64,000 nucleotides of DNA from Oscillospiraceae bacterium (lineage in GTDB: Bacteria > Bacillota > Clostridia > Oscillospirales > Acutalibacteraceae). The DNA is taken from contig SVNZ01000001.1 of assembly GCA_015066595.1 (NCBI GenBank), positions 372,001 through 436,000 on the forward strand, in the 5' to 3' direction. This document shows, piece after piece, positions 24,351-35,157 of this stretch (positions are counted from its first letter, which is position 1; each line of letters starts with the position of its first letter). The notes under the pieces were generated by a model. It had not been told where the DNA came from, did no database searches, and worked only from the letters and a program-made list of their open reading frames with translations. Both the position numbers and the translations under genes were made by a program.

Positions 24351-25568
24351 ATGAAGACTATTAAGGTATATGCTGCGATAATCGGTGGTGGCGCAAGCGG
24401 ACTTATGTGTGCTTGTGTCGCATCTAAAAGAAACCGTGACAAAAAAATAGTTGTTATTGAACGTGACAACCGTGTTGGCAAGAAGATCCTTGTCAGCGGT
24501 AACTCAAGATGCAATCTGACTAACCTATGTGCCAGCATCAACAACTATCATACTGATTTTGAAAGCGGGGTTATTTTTCTTTTAGAGAACTATCCGCCAC
24601 AGAAAGTAATTGACTATTTCAACTCAATAGGTCTTTTAAGCAAAGCTGACAACGAGAACAGGGTTTATCCGCTTTCTAAACAATCGAGTGCTGTACTGTC
24701 AGTTCTTCGAAATGAACTCAAGAGAAACGGTGTTGATGAAATCTGTGACACCAAGGTTAATAGTATCGAAAAAAATAAAGAAGGTTATATCGTAAAATGT
24801 GACGACAAAACAATTCTCGCTCAAAAGGTAGTTATTGCTACTGGTGGCAACAACAACTACGCACAAAAGGTTGTCGGCGACACATACTCAGCAGCAAAAA
24901 GTATCGGTCACACTCTCAGTGCACTTTCCCCAAGCCTATCCCCTGTTAAAGTGAAGAAAAATATCAAAGCTCTCAAGGGTATTCGTGCTCAAGGCAAAGT
25001 GAGTGCTGTCATAAACGGAGAAGTGATAAAAAGCGAATGTGGCGAAATTCAATTTGGTGCTGATTCTTTATCAGGTATTTGTGTGTTCAATCTATCACGT
25101 GAAATAAACAAAGCTGATAAGGGCGGAATCTTTGTTGAATTACTCACTGATTATTCTTTTGAAGAAATTAAATCTATGCTACAAAATAGAGTAAAGCTAA
25201 TCGGCAACGACAGTGTTCAAGAAATTTTCTGTGGTCTTTTCCACAAAAACATTGGCATAGCTATGCTCAAAGACAGCAACATAGACACATCAACTTGTGC
25301 AAATAATCTAAGTCAAAAAGATATAAACTCTCTTGCAAGCACTATATACAAATGGGTCTTCCCTTGTGTTAAGTCAAACGATTTTAGTACTGCTCAGGTA
25401 ACTTGTGGGGGTATAAAGGGCAGTGAAATCGACCCACAAACACTACAAAGCAAAAAAGCAAATAACATATACATCTGTGGTGAAGCCATCAACGTTGACG
25501 GTGACTGTGGGGGATATAATCTCCAGTTTGCTTTTTCTTCGGGAATGTGCGTAGGTGAACAGCTATGA
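24351..25568 (+). CDS. HI0933/YhiN-family FAD-dependent oxidoreductase
   Basis: An N-terminal Rossmann motif IIGGGASGLMCA binds FAD, followed by KILVSGNSRCNLTN, the signature of the HI0933/BaiN-like flavoproteins; a C-terminal GEAINVDGDCGGYNLQFAFSSG closes the fold. A GTG at 24342 is in frame, but AAGGTGA suits the ATG at 24351. The reaction is not established for most members. It overlaps the next flavoprotein gene by 4 nt (ATGA), so the two are translationally coupled. Confidence 0.85.
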   Translation: MKTIKVYAAIIGGGASGLMCACVASKRNRDKKIVVIERDNRVGKKILVSGNSRCNLTNLCASINNYHTDFESGVIFLLENYPPQKVIDYFNSIGLLSKADNENRVYPLSKQSSAVLSVLRNELKRNGVDEICDTKVNSIEKNKEGYIVKCDDKTILAQKVVIATGGNNNYAQKVVGDTYSAAKSIGHTLSALSPSLSPVKVKKNIKALKGIRAQGKVSAVINGEVIKSECGEIQFGADSLSGICVFNLSREINKADKGGIFVELLTDYSFEEIKSMLQNRVKLIGNDSVQEIFCGLFHKNIGIAMLKDSNIDTSTCANNLSQKDINSLASTIYKWVFPCVKSNDFSTAQVTCGGIKGSEIDPQTLQSKKANNIYICGEAINVDGDCGGYNLQFAFSSGMCVGEQL

Positions 25569-27169
25569 TACGCATAAATAACGTAAGGCTCAAGCTAAGC
25601 TATACTAATGAAGATTTAAAAAAAGCTGTAGAAAAAGAGCTCAGAGCTGACAGCAAAAGTATTGATAGTATCACTTTGCATCGCCGCTCCATAGATGCAA
25701 GACATAAAAACGATGTGCACTACACCGCAACTGTTGATGTAAAAACATCTGTGAATGAGCAAAAAATACTTTCTAGATCAAGAAACAAAAACGCAAGTAT
25801 TTGTGAAGAATATCGATACATTGCACCGTATAAAAACGACCTGTCACAGCGACCTGTGGTAGTCGGGTTTGGACCTGCAGGCATGTTCTGTGCGCTTGTT
25901 CTTGCTCAATGTGGTCAAAGACCTATTGTTATAGAGCGGGGCGAAGATGTTGATACACGCACAAAAAAGGTTGAAACTTTCTGGCGTAATGCGATACTTG
26001 ATACTAAATCGAATGTACAATTCGGTGAAGGCGGTGCGGGTACTTTTTCTGACGGTAAACTCAACACAGGCACTAAAGACAGTCGCTCAAGAAAGGTGCT
26101 CTTGGAATTCGTATCGCACGGTGCTCCAAAAGAGATATTGTACAATGCAAAGCCTCACATCGGCACAGACAAGCTAAGAGAAACCGTAAAGAGCATCAGA
26201 GAAGACATCATCGCTATGGGCGGTGAAGTAAGGTTTAACACAAAGCTTTTAAAAATCAATCATAAGAATAACAAAGTCACTTCTGTTTTAGTTAAAAAAG
26301 AATGTGATGGTGCTGTATCAGACGAGATAATTGAAACCGATAACGTTGTGCTTGCAATAGGTCATAGTGCCAGAGATACTTTCCAGATGCTCAAGGATTT
26401 GGGTATGATACTCGAGCAAAAGCCTTTTGCTATAGGGGCTAGAATTGAGCATCTGCAAGCTGATATCAACAAAGCACAGTACGGAAAGTTTGCGGATTCA
26501 AAACATCTTGGGGCTGCAGACTATAAAATGAATATTAAAGCTCAAAGTGGTCGTGGCGTGTTCACTTTCTGTATGTGTCCCGGAGGTATGGTAGTAGCTG
26601 CTCAAAGCGAAGAAGATACTGTTGTTACGAATGGAATGAGCAACTTCAAACGTGACAACATAAATTCTAACGCAGCACTTCTTGTCAACGTATATCCAAG
26701 TGACTTTATGAGTGACGATGTGCTCGCAGGGGTTGAATACCAAAGAAAGATAGAACGTAAAGCATTCACTTGCGGTGGTGGAAACTACAGCGCACCTGTA
26801 CAAAAAGTCGGCGATTTCTTGCATAATCGAAATTCCACTTCTTTAGGTAACGTTACACCATCATACAAGCCGGGTTTTCATTACGCAAAACTTGATGACT
26901 ATCTCCCAGAGTATGTAACAGATGCTATGCGTGAAGGTATCACAAAGCTCAACGACAAGCTCAAAGGCTTTGCACATCCTGACGCTATACTGACCGGCGC
27001 AGAAACCCGCTCGTCCTCTCCTGTGAGGATAAAAAGAGATGAGAATATGCAGAGTATTTTAATAAAAGGACTTTATCCGTGCGGTGAAGGCGCAGGATAT
27101 GCAGGCGGCATTATTTCTGCTGCAGTAGATGGTATCAAATGTGCTGAACAAATCTTAATAAAAGCCTAA
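25565..27169 (+). CDS. COG2509 FAD-dependent dehydrogenase-like protein
   Basis: A ~90-residue N-terminal domain (IRINNVRLKLSYTNEDLKKAV) precedes the FAD-binding core (VVGFGPAGMFCAL, residues about 98-110) and the FGEGGAGTFSDGKLNTG signature. The C-terminal GEGAGYAGGIISAAVDG binds the flavin. These proteins are conserved in Firmicutes, with unclear substrates. It is coupled to the HI0933-like gene before it and followed by a strong terminator. Confidence 0.87.
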   Translation: MIRINNVRLKLSYTNEDLKKAVEKELRADSKSIDSITLHRRSIDARHKNDVHYTATVDVKTSVNEQKILSRSRNKNASICEEYRYIAPYKNDLSQRPVVVGFGPAGMFCALVLAQCGQRPIVIERGEDVDTRTKKVETFWRNAILDTKSNVQFGEGGAGTFSDGKLNTGTKDSRSRKVLLEFVSHGAPKEILYNAKPHIGTDKLRETVKSIREDIIAMGGEVRFNTKLLKINHKNNKVTSVLVKKECDGAVSDEIIETDNVVLAIGHSARDTFQMLKDLGMILEQKPFAIGARIEHLQADINKAQYGKFADSKHLGAADYKMNIKAQSGRGVFTFCMCPGGMVVAAQSEEDTVVTNGMSNFKRDNINSNAALLVNVYPSDFMSDDVLAGVEYQRKIERKAFTCGGGNYSAPVQKVGDFLHNRNSTSLGNVTPSYKPGFHYAKLDDYLPEYVTDAMREGITKLNDKLKGFAHPDAILTGAETRSSSPVRIKRDENMQSILIKGLYPCGEGAGYAGGIISAAVDGIKCAEQILIKA

Positions 27170-27177
27170 CAACGCAT

Positions 27178-27212
27178 AAAAGCTCCCTGAGTAAAACTCA
27201 GAGAGCTTTTTA
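27178..27212. terminator. Bidirectional terminator
   Basis: AAAAGCTCCCTGAG pairs with CTCAGAGAGCTTTT around a short loop; A- and T-runs on both sides serve the convergent genes at 27169 and 27214. Confidence 0.85.
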
Positions 27213-27213
27213 T

Positions 27214-28182
27214 TTATTCTTTTTCTTCTGTATTTAGTTCTTCAGTTTCATTAGTTACAAAATTTTCTGTTTTAACAAGCTTTACAGCTTTCTTTTTCTT
27301 TTTACGTAAAACTGCTCTTATTATTATCACGAGAATAAATATAATCAATGCAATAAACAGTAATACTGGTAAAGAGCCAACAATGAAAACAAAGAACTCA
27401 ACCAAGATGTTCCACACTCCCATACAGCTGTCAGTAAAATTAGTTACGATTCTCTCAAAAGCTGTTTGCTTATGAACAACCTTAGTATGCTCCACCTCAT
27501 CTACTTCCATGGTTATCGTTGTGTAATCAATAAGGTTATCATATGTACGAAGCTGTGCCTCATAAGTTTCAATCTCATAGATAACATCGGTGAGCATATC
27601 TCTGATTTCTATAATTTCAGAAGTGCTCTTTGCATTTTCGAGCAGATCTTCGAGTGAATCTTTTTCGGTTTTCAGTGCTTTGATACGACTTTCTGTATCT
27701 ACATACTGGAGTGTTACATCTTCTGTGTTGACTGTTCTGTTAGTAACAGTTGAGTTATCGTTTACAAATGTAGTGAACTCGTCTACTTTTTCTGATGGAA
27801 TACGGAACACATACGTAGCACCACGGGTATTGTTGGATTCGTACTGGTTACCATACACATCAGAACTTTCTATATAGCCACCAACAGCATCAACCTGCTC
27901 TTCGAGATCTGATATGAGCTCATCGAAGGTTTTTGTCTGAATCTGATAGTAAATCTTCTCGATGATTTTTCTGCTGTCTTTTACAAGATCAGCATTTTCT
28001 TCTACATTTCCTGATGCCGAAGTGTCTGTGAGCGAATCATCGACTTCAGCAAGCTCATTGCGAGCATAGCCATTATAGACAGTATCTTTCGATGAGTTGG
28101 CTCCACATGCAGACAACATTGACATGGCGACTAAAACACCTATCAATAATGATACGAGCCTTACAAATAATTTTTTATTCAT
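27214..28182 (-). CDS. DUF4349 lipoprotein
   Basis: A signal peptide ends in the lipobox LSAC (Cys26), so the protein is lipid-anchored outside. The middle part (residues 70-240) matches DUF4349 with a helical coiled segment (KALKTEKDSLEDLLENAKS), and a membrane segment near 265-290 is followed by a basic tail. Function unknown. An AGGAGG site precedes the ATG, and addA ends 38 nt upstream. Confidence 0.85.
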   Translation of the reverse strand: MNKKLFVRLVSLLIGVLVAMSMLSACGANSSKDTVYNGYARNELAEVDDSLTDTSASGNVEENADLVKDSRKIIEKIYYQIQTKTFDELISDLEEQVDAVGGYIESSDVYGNQYESNNTRGATYVFRIPSEKVDEFTTFVNDNSTVTNRTVNTEDVTLQYVDTESRIKALKTEKDSLEDLLENAKSTSEIIEIRDMLTDVIYEIETYEAQLRTYDNLIDYTTITMEVDEVEHTKVVHKQTAFERIVTNFTDSCMGVWNILVEFFVFIVGSLPVLLFIALIIFILVIIIRAVLRKKKKKAVKLVKTENFVTNETEELNTEEKE

Positions 28183-28220
28183 GCAAAAACCTCCTAAATT
28201 TAAATTTTGTATTTAACAAC

Positions 28221-31200
28221 TCAAACTTCAATCTGATCAGATAAATGCACAGAGTAAATAAGTGATTCTTTCACCTTATAATCAGTGCATTGCTCCATAG
28301 CATCTTTGTACAATAGCAGTTGATGACGATACATAGCATAAAGCTCGCTTACATCCTTTACCCTATCGGTTTTATAGTCTACGACAACAAGCTCTCCATC
28401 TTCTACAAAAGCGAGGTCGACAGCACCTTGGAGTATTATCTTCTCACTCTTTAAATCTGACGGCAAGCTATCATCTAACACAGATGCATCGACTTTTATT
28501 GTAAAACGAAATTCTTTATACACTTCGCTACTGTTAATAGCTCGAGTGATAAGTGGTGAGTTGATAAAGCTCACTGCTTTTGAAGTATCTATAGACTCAG
28601 CCTGAGCGTTTGAAATAAAGCCATCTTCAACAAGTCTTTTTATTTCATTTTCAACACTATCTCGAGCATTAGTAAAATCGCAAAACTGCATAAATGCATG
28701 CAGTGCTGTACCCTTTTGTGCACCTGTAAGTGTGCTATCACTCATAAACGCAGGTGTATCAAGTATCCTGTCGAAGTTTTTGGTTGATAGCTTGTGCGCA
28801 AGCTCTGAAGCAGATATCTTTGACGGAAGATTTTTCAGCGAATCTTTTTTGTACTTAAAAGAAACTCTCTCTTTTAAAGTACTGAGTACTTTGTCATCAG
28901 TAACAAATTCTATGTTATCTTTACACGCTGATACTTCTTGTTCTTCAGAATGTACAGGCATAACAGGATAAATATCAGCAAAAAATATGAAATCAGCATT
29001 GTTATCCGGGACAATATCACAGTTAGCGATTTCTCTTAGATTTTCACAGCTAGGATGTAGCAGTGCGCATAAAGTCAGCCACTCGCTAAGATAGTTACAA
29101 TTACGCACCACAAAAGGTAAAATTGGTCCGTTATCAACAAGGTTAGTGGAAATTTTAGACAGATATTTTTCTACGTTTTTGTGAGTAGATAACATAATAA
29201 GCTTTTGCTTAGCTCGTGTCATAGCAACATAAAGGATGCGTAGCTCTTCGCTCATTTCATCACGTTTCATTGCGAGTGAGAGTGCCTCTCTAGGCATAGT
29301 GTTGAATGTTGCGTTGAGCTTATCGTCTTTGCGTTTTACTGCTATACCGAGTTTTGAATGAAGCAAGACGTTATCAGATACATCGGACACAAATTTTCGT
29401 GTAGTATTTGCAATAAAGCACACAGGAAACTCCAGACCTTTGCTGGAATGGATGCTCATAACATGTACTGCGTTACTTAAAGATGCGGAAAGATCTATCG
29501 CACCGCTGATATCACTTTTGTTCATTTTAAGTCGAGTGAGATAAGATACAAATTTTGAAAGTCCTTTGCTACCACCTGACTCATAGTTTTTAGCATATTC
29601 TTTCAAAAGTCGCAGGTTATTTACTGCAAGGTCGCTTTCAGGAAAAGCTGACAAAATCGATAAATACGCTGTGCGTTCATAAATAACGTTGAGCAAATCG
29701 CACACTGACATAGTGACCGATAAATCTCGATAATATTTGAGTTCATTCACAAAATCTGAACATTTAACATTACCCTCATTTGCTTTCAAAAGCACAGCTT
29801 TATAAAGCGAGGTGTGACGTGAGTCACTCCTGATTTGAGCCATATCGTCAGCAGTAAAGCCGAAAATAGGACTCATCATAACAGACAGCAGTTCGATATC
29901 AAGAGCAGGGTTGTCGATAACGCTCAAGAAGTTTGTCATAATCATAATTTCAGGAGCGCTAAGAAAGCTGTAGTTACTGTCACAAAACGATGGTACGCCC
30001 AATGTGTTCAGTGTATCAACATATATCGGAGCATGCTTTTTTGCATTTCGCATAAGTACGCAAAAATCACCGTAGGTAGCCTTTCTGTATGTGTCTCCAT
30101 CTTTGATGAGATAGCCGTTATTTATCATTTTGTGTATCTTTTCAGCGATGAATCTTGCTTCTTCAATACACTCGTCAGGGTCCTCAACAACGGATAAATC
30201 AAGCATATAGTACTCAGCAGCACAGTCGTCTTCGTGCTCGTATTTTGCACCGCATTTTAAGGTTTCGGTTTCGTCATATACTATGTCACCAACAGACTCG
30301 GACATCAGCTTTTCAAAGAAGAAGTTGACAGTCTGTGTTACACCCTTGATGCTTCGAAAGTTCATATCAAGGAAGATTTTTGCAGGAAAGTTTGCATTCT
30401 CCTCTTCATATACAAAAGAGTTGTTTTTCCTGTTGATAAAAAGCTCTGGCATAGCCTGTCTGAAGCCATAGATGCTCTGCTTTACATCACCGACAAAAAA
30501 GAGGTTTTCTCCGCTTTTGCTCAGAGCAGTGAAAAGCAAGTCCTGAGCTTCGTTTGCGTCCTGGTACTCGTCAACCATAATTTGATCAAAGCGGTTTTGC
30601 AGGTCTTTTGCAATATCGGTTAGTTCACCGTCTTTGTCAACTAAAAGTTTTATTGTCCAATGTTCAAGATCAGGATAGTCAGCAATCTTTTTAATCGCTT
30701 TGAGCTTTTGATAATTAGCTGAAAACTGCTTGACACAGTTGAAAAGCTGAGTTGATATCACAAACAGATCCGAAATTTCTATCCGACAGGTTTTGATGTC
30801 ATATTGATAGTAGCTCTTGAGTTTTGAAACAATATCTTTGAATAAAGCACGATTGCTCTGGACTTTCAGCTTAATTAAATTGTCTGTGTAACCTTTGATA
30901 CGCGGGAATGTGCCAGACACAAAGTCATCAAGTGCGTATGCGATACTTTTTTCATAAGGATTTTCAACAGCTGTTTTGAGCTTTTCTAAAAACTGTGCAT
31001 CGCTTTCAAGCAACGGTGTGAGAGCTTCGTTCAATGTATCATCATAGGATATAAGCATAAACGAGTTATTCAAATTAAGCTCTAAGAACTCAACAGCTTC
31101 TTTTGCATATTCAAGCAATATTTTGCCCCATACAGAATCGTTGAGATCAGAATAATCCGAGAAAAGCTGAAGCTTGCTATCAATCCACTTATCAGGGTCA

Positions 31201-31757
31201 GGATGTGAACGTAAAAAATCGTGAATTTTAAGAATATTATCACACAGCTGAGCATCGTCCTTTGTGCTGCCAAAGGCTTCTACTAAGTGAAAAAAGTCAG
31301 GTTCAGCGTCTGCATACATAGAGTCCAGCGTAAGCTTTAAAGCGTCTTTTTTTATGAGAGTGAGTTCGCTTTCATCAGCAATCCTGAAGTTGCGTTCTAT
31401 ATCAAGAACATAGAAAAACTCTTTTACGATAGAAGAACAAAAGCTGTCTATTGTAGAGATGCACGCTTTGCTTAATAATGACTGCTGATAAAGCAAAGCT
31501 TTGTTGAAAGGATCGTTAATAATAAGCTCGTTAAGCTTTTGATGCAGACGTTCTTTGAGCTCTGATGCTGCTGCACGTGTATATGTAACAACCAGTATTC
31601 TATCTGCATCAACAGGGTTTTCAGGGTCAGTTATCATCGAGATAACTCGCTCGACTAAAACAGCGGTTTTACCTGAACCTGCGGCGGCGGAGACGATGAT
31701 AGCGCCACCCTTTGCATCAATCGCTTGGCGTTGGTTCTTGGTCCATACTCTTTTCAT
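28221..31757 (-). CDS. addA: AddA helicase-nuclease subunit
   Basis: This UvrD/Rep-type helicase of 1178 residues has Walker A AAAGSGKTA (Lys30), the DEYQDANEAQD Walker B, VGDVKQSIYGFR, and the C-terminal RecB-type nuclease motif (GAVDLAFV...VVDYKT). With AddB it resects double-strand breaks for recombination. The frame extends to 31925, but a GGGGGAG site sits right before the ATG at 31757. It overlaps addB by 41 nt, so the subunits are coupled. Confidence 0.95.
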   Translation of the reverse strand: MKRVWTKNQRQAIDAKGGAIIVSAAAGSGKTAVLVERVISMITDPENPVDADRILVVTYTRAAASELKERLHQKLNELIINDPFNKALLYQQSLLSKACISTIDSFCSSIVKEFFYVLDIERNFRIADESELTLIKKDALKLTLDSMYADAEPDFFHLVEAFGSTKDDAQLCDNILKIHDFLRSHPDPDKWIDSKLQLFSDYSDLNDSVWGKILLEYAKEAVEFLELNLNNSFMLISYDDTLNEALTPLLESDAQFLEKLKTAVENPYEKSIAYALDDFVSGTFPRIKGYTDNLIKLKVQSNRALFKDIVSKLKSYYQYDIKTCRIEISDLFVISTQLFNCVKQFSANYQKLKAIKKIADYPDLEHWTIKLLVDKDGELTDIAKDLQNRFDQIMVDEYQDANEAQDLLFTALSKSGENLFFVGDVKQSIYGFRQAMPELFINRKNNSFVYEEENANFPAKIFLDMNFRSIKGVTQTVNFFFEKLMSESVGDIVYDETETLKCGAKYEHEDDCAAEYYMLDLSVVEDPDECIEEARFIAEKIHKMINNGYLIKDGDTYRKATYGDFCVLMRNAKKHAPIYVDTLNTLGVPSFCDSNYSFLSAPEIMIMTNFLSVIDNPALDIELLSVMMSPIFGFTADDMAQIRSDSRHTSLYKAVLLKANEGNVKCSDFVNELKYYRDLSVTMSVCDLLNVIYERTAYLSILSAFPESDLAVNNLRLLKEYAKNYESGGSKGLSKFVSYLTRLKMNKSDISGAIDLSASLSNAVHVMSIHSSKGLEFPVCFIANTTRKFVSDVSDNVLLHSKLGIAVKRKDDKLNATFNTMPREALSLAMKRDEMSEELRILYVAMTRAKQKLIMLSTHKNVEKYLSKISTNLVDNGPILPFVVRNCNYLSEWLTLCALLHPSCENLREIANCDIVPDNNADFIFFADIYPVMPVHSEEQEVSACKDNIEFVTDDKVLSTLKERVSFKYKKDSLKNLPSKISASELAHKLSTKNFDRILDTPAFMSDSTLTGAQKGTALHAFMQFCDFTNARDSVENEIKRLVEDGFISNAQAESIDTSKAVSFINSPLITRAINSSEVYKEFRFTIKVDASVLDDSLPSDLKSEKIILQGAVDLAFVEDGELVVVDYKTDRVKDVSELYAMYRHQLLLYKDAMEQCTDYKVKESLIYSVHLSDQIEV

Positions 31758-34700
31758 CTTTCTCCCCCTCTCTTGATAAAATTTCAAACACTTCGTCTTT
31801 TTTGTAATTCTTGATTTCTCTAGATCGATCACCATCACGATATCCACACACAGAATCATACGGACACCATGCACACGCATCGTACGCTCCTTTTGCAGGA
31901 ACAGCAGACACATCACCGTCAACAAGTGAAAGTGCCATCTGCGATATCATTTTGTCTACCTGTGAGAAAAGAGCTCCAAATTCTTCTAGCGTTGCAAGAC
32001 TTCCGCTTTTGTCGACAACGATATCACCTTTCATAGACACAGGGATATACTCGCCCTTTGCATCACGTTCCATACCTTTGATGACTTCAATTTCATCAAG
32101 GATAATACCGTGCATTTTGCTTTCTTTTGATGCTTGGGCAGCTGCTTTGTTAAAACTATTTATGTCAGATACTTTAACTACAGGTGACACAGCCGGCACA
32201 TAAAGCACACCTGCAGGTGTGATATCACCATTGAACTTATTTTTGCCACCGCTGTTAATCGCTGACATATAGATAAGCATCTGCAGATTTATGCCATAGA
32301 GCACATCAGACAGCTTGTATTTTTTCGTACCGGTTTTGTAGTCGACAACACGTATGTATTTTTTGCCATTATCTTCCATGATATCAACACGGTCAACGCT
32401 ACCTCTGATTTTCACATTGATTTCATCGTTGACTTTCAAATTATACGACGGTATATCATCGCCGATATTAAGTTCAAAATCAGATGGTCTGAATTTTGAC
32501 TGTGAAAACTCCTCAACCAGACGCTCGATAATCTTCACAGCAGTTTTTTTCATCCTGTAATAAAGATACATAAAGCGCTTTGTCTTATCTTCTTTACCAC
32601 CAAGATGAGTTTCTATGTAACTTTCTAAAAGATCTCCAACTTGTGCATCAATAATATCAGTTGTGATGCTGTTAAAGTCATCATCTTTGTGTTTTTTGAT
32701 AAACTCTTCGAGCAGATAATGCATAAGTGTACCATACTCAAGAGAGTCTATTTTTGCCTGACGACGTTCTCTGACACGCAGACCATATTTACAAAAATAT
32801 TCAAATTTGCACAAATGAAAGCTCTCAACCTGCGATGCAGACAGAGCCATAGATGTATTAAACAGTTTTTTAGAAAGCTCTTTATCGTTAATACGAATAT
32901 CATCTTTTGACAAAGCTTTGTCTATTGCATTGATAGTAGCTGAATATTTTTCTTTTGCAGAAAAATATTCATAGAGCTTTTTGATATCAGGGTCTGTTGA
33001 ATTATAGTGCGAAACAAAGTAATCAAAAGCTGATTTTTCGCTCCACAGGCTATCAAAGATGGTACTGTCAACAGATGTGTAGAGCCGTGGTGACTGTAAG
33101 ATAGAAGGTATCTCGCTTACTATAACCGAATGAGTTCGTTTTTCGCCACTGAGTGTAAAGTTGTAGTAAGATATAAAAAGCTTTTCACTTGCACAAGTAA
33201 GAGCTTTGTATGCAAGATACTTTTCGGTAGGAATAAGCTCCATCACTGAGTCGCTCATCTCAATCCCAAAATCCTTGAGCATAGCACGCTCACTTTGAGA
33301 GAAGACACCCGACTCAACAGGTGTATGCGGGAACTCTCCTTCAATCGCACCGATCACAAAAACCGCCTTTTTGTTTTCTATCAAGGAACGGTCTGCACAC
33401 GCAACGTCAACCTGGTCAACACCACGTGGAATAAAAGATATATCTGTATTAGAAAAGTTGATATGCAAAAGCTCAGCAAAACGCTTTGCTGTGATGCTAT
33501 AGTCACCGACTACGCTTACCATCTTGTCTAAAATAGCAATAAAAGTGTTATAGAGTCTGATTTGCTCCTGTGCGAGCTCGAGCTCGTTATCTTTTTCTAG
33601 AACATCACAGAGTTTTTGTAAGTTTTCCTTACAATGCAAGCGGTATATGAGCTTCATAAGCGCTTTTGATATATCAAGCGCAGTTGCGTCCTTTGTATCA
33701 AAATAAAACGTCCTGAGGCTATCTATGACAACTTTACGAGTATTCTCAATACTCTCAAGCAACTCCTTATCGCTGTCGCTGAGCTCATCAGCAAAGCCAC
33801 GAGGATTTTGAGTAAACTCGTTAAATAACTGTTTTGAGCTTAGCTCCCAAGTGAAAAGATAATTCTCAAAGTCGGCAATTTCTTCAACTGTGATATCTGT
33901 GAGTCCTGTTTTTAAGAGAGAAAGCACGTCGTCTTTATCAAAACCGCCTGTCACTACATCAAAGCAAGACATGATAAATTTGATGAGAGGTTTTGTATCG
34001 ATATCCTGTGGCTTGTCCATAAAATAGCTTATAGAGTATTTTTCAAAAGCTGTATCTAAAATGCCGAGATATCTGTCGCTTTGGCGTGTAACAACAGCAA
34101 TGTCAGAATATTCATAACCGTATTCAATGACAAGCTTTTTTATATTACGAGCTACAAAATCGACTTCGTCATATATGCTTTTTGCTTCATATACTGTGAC
34201 TGCGCTATCAGCATAATCAACAGGTTCTTTGTTAATACGCAGGAAGTTTTCTTCAACAGCTCTGATTTCATCATTCTTTGCACGATGATTTTCTAAAAGT
34301 ACAACAGGTTTTGCAATCTTTATTTCGTTTTGGCTAGCAATTCGAGTAAGACGCTTTTTAGTGCGGTCAGATACAAAGAACAGATCACCATTATTAGAAT
34401 CAAGATTATCCGTAGTGAGCGCCACATATATATCCTTAGACTGTTTCATAAGCTGTGTGAGCACTTGGTATTCCTGAGAAGTGAATCCATAGAAAGAATC
34501 TACCACTACGGTGTAATCCGCAAAAATCGGTGTTTTCTCAAGCACATTATAAACATATGTAATGCTGTCAAGCGGGTCAAGATAGCTTTTTGACATTATA
34601 GCATCGTATGTATCATACAAAAGTGCGGTTTCGTACAATTTTTTAGATAGGGTTTCGTCTTCCACCTTTTTAGATACTTCATACAGCTTAGACGAGCTGA

Positions 34701-35094
34701 TCGCACATTTTTTATATTCTTTTATAGAATTAAGCATAAGCTCTGACAAATCAACTGATGTGGCTCTTTTTGAGAACAAATCGAGCTTGTCGGACACCTG
34801 CTCGACAGCAACGTTCATCACAACGTTGCGAACACCTTCGTCCGCAAATGACATAAAACGATTTCCGCTTTGTTCAAAAACATAGTCACACAGACGAGAA
34901 AAGCCGAACACTTTGATATTGCGACTGAGTTTTGGGCCAAGCACCTCCAAAAAAGCTTTTTCAGTATTAAAAGAGCTTTGGTCAGGCACAATGAACAAAA
35001 GCTTGTTATCTCCGGCACGAGCTTTTTCGCACAAAGTGTCATAAAGATATTTTGTTTTTCCGCACCCTGAAGTGCCCAGTACAAAATGTAACAT
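31717..35094 (-). CDS. addB: AddB helicase-nuclease subunit
   Basis: Its 1125 residues start with MLHFVLGTSGCGKTKYLYD (Walker A, Lys13). The C-terminal nuclease has GSVDRVDI and VVDYKTGTKKY, and the iron-sulfur staple is formed by Cys in FHLCKFEYFC with CAWCPYDSVCG near the end. It works with AddA, directly downstream and overlapping. The upstream neighbour is spoIIR, 63 nt away. Confidence 0.94.
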   Translation of the reverse strand: MLHFVLGTSGCGKTKYLYDTLCEKARAGDNKLLFIVPDQSSFNTEKAFLEVLGPKLSRNIKVFGFSRLCDYVFEQSGNRFMSFADEGVRNVVMNVAVEQVSDKLDLFSKRATSVDLSELMLNSIKEYKKCAISSSKLYEVSKKVEDETLSKKLYETALLYDTYDAIMSKSYLDPLDSITYVYNVLEKTPIFADYTVVVDSFYGFTSQEYQVLTQLMKQSKDIYVALTTDNLDSNNGDLFFVSDRTKKRLTRIASQNEIKIAKPVVLLENHRAKNDEIRAVEENFLRINKEPVDYADSAVTVYEAKSIYDEVDFVARNIKKLVIEYGYEYSDIAVVTRQSDRYLGILDTAFEKYSISYFMDKPQDIDTKPLIKFIMSCFDVVTGGFDKDDVLSLLKTGLTDITVEEIADFENYLFTWELSSKQLFNEFTQNPRGFADELSDSDKELLESIENTRKVVIDSLRTFYFDTKDATALDISKALMKLIYRLHCKENLQKLCDVLEKDNELELAQEQIRLYNTFIAILDKMVSVVGDYSITAKRFAELLHINFSNTDISFIPRGVDQVDVACADRSLIENKKAVFVIGAIEGEFPHTPVESGVFSQSERAMLKDFGIEMSDSVMELIPTEKYLAYKALTCASEKLFISYYNFTLSGEKRTHSVIVSEIPSILQSPRLYTSVDSTIFDSLWSEKSAFDYFVSHYNSTDPDIKKLYEYFSAKEKYSATINAIDKALSKDDIRINDKELSKKLFNTSMALSASQVESFHLCKFEYFCKYGLRVRERRQAKIDSLEYGTLMHYLLEEFIKKHKDDDFNSITTDIIDAQVGDLLESYIETHLGGKEDKTKRFMYLYYRMKKTAVKIIERLVEEFSQSKFRPSDFELNIGDDIPSYNLKVNDEINVKIRGSVDRVDIMEDNGKKYIRVVDYKTGTKKYKLSDVLYGINLQMLIYMSAINSGGKNKFNGDITPAGVLYVPAVSPVVKVSDINSFNKAAAQASKESKMHGIILDEIEVIKGMERDAKGEYIPVSMKGDIVVDKSGSLATLEEFGALFSQVDKMISQMALSLVDGDVSAVPAKGAYDACAWCPYDSVCGYRDGDRSREIKNYKKDEVFEILSREGEKDEKSMDQEPTPSD

Positions 35095-35157
35095 AGTAAT
35101 CTCCGTATATATTTAATATCTGAATAATATCAAAGTATGAGTCCCAAAAAACGTACA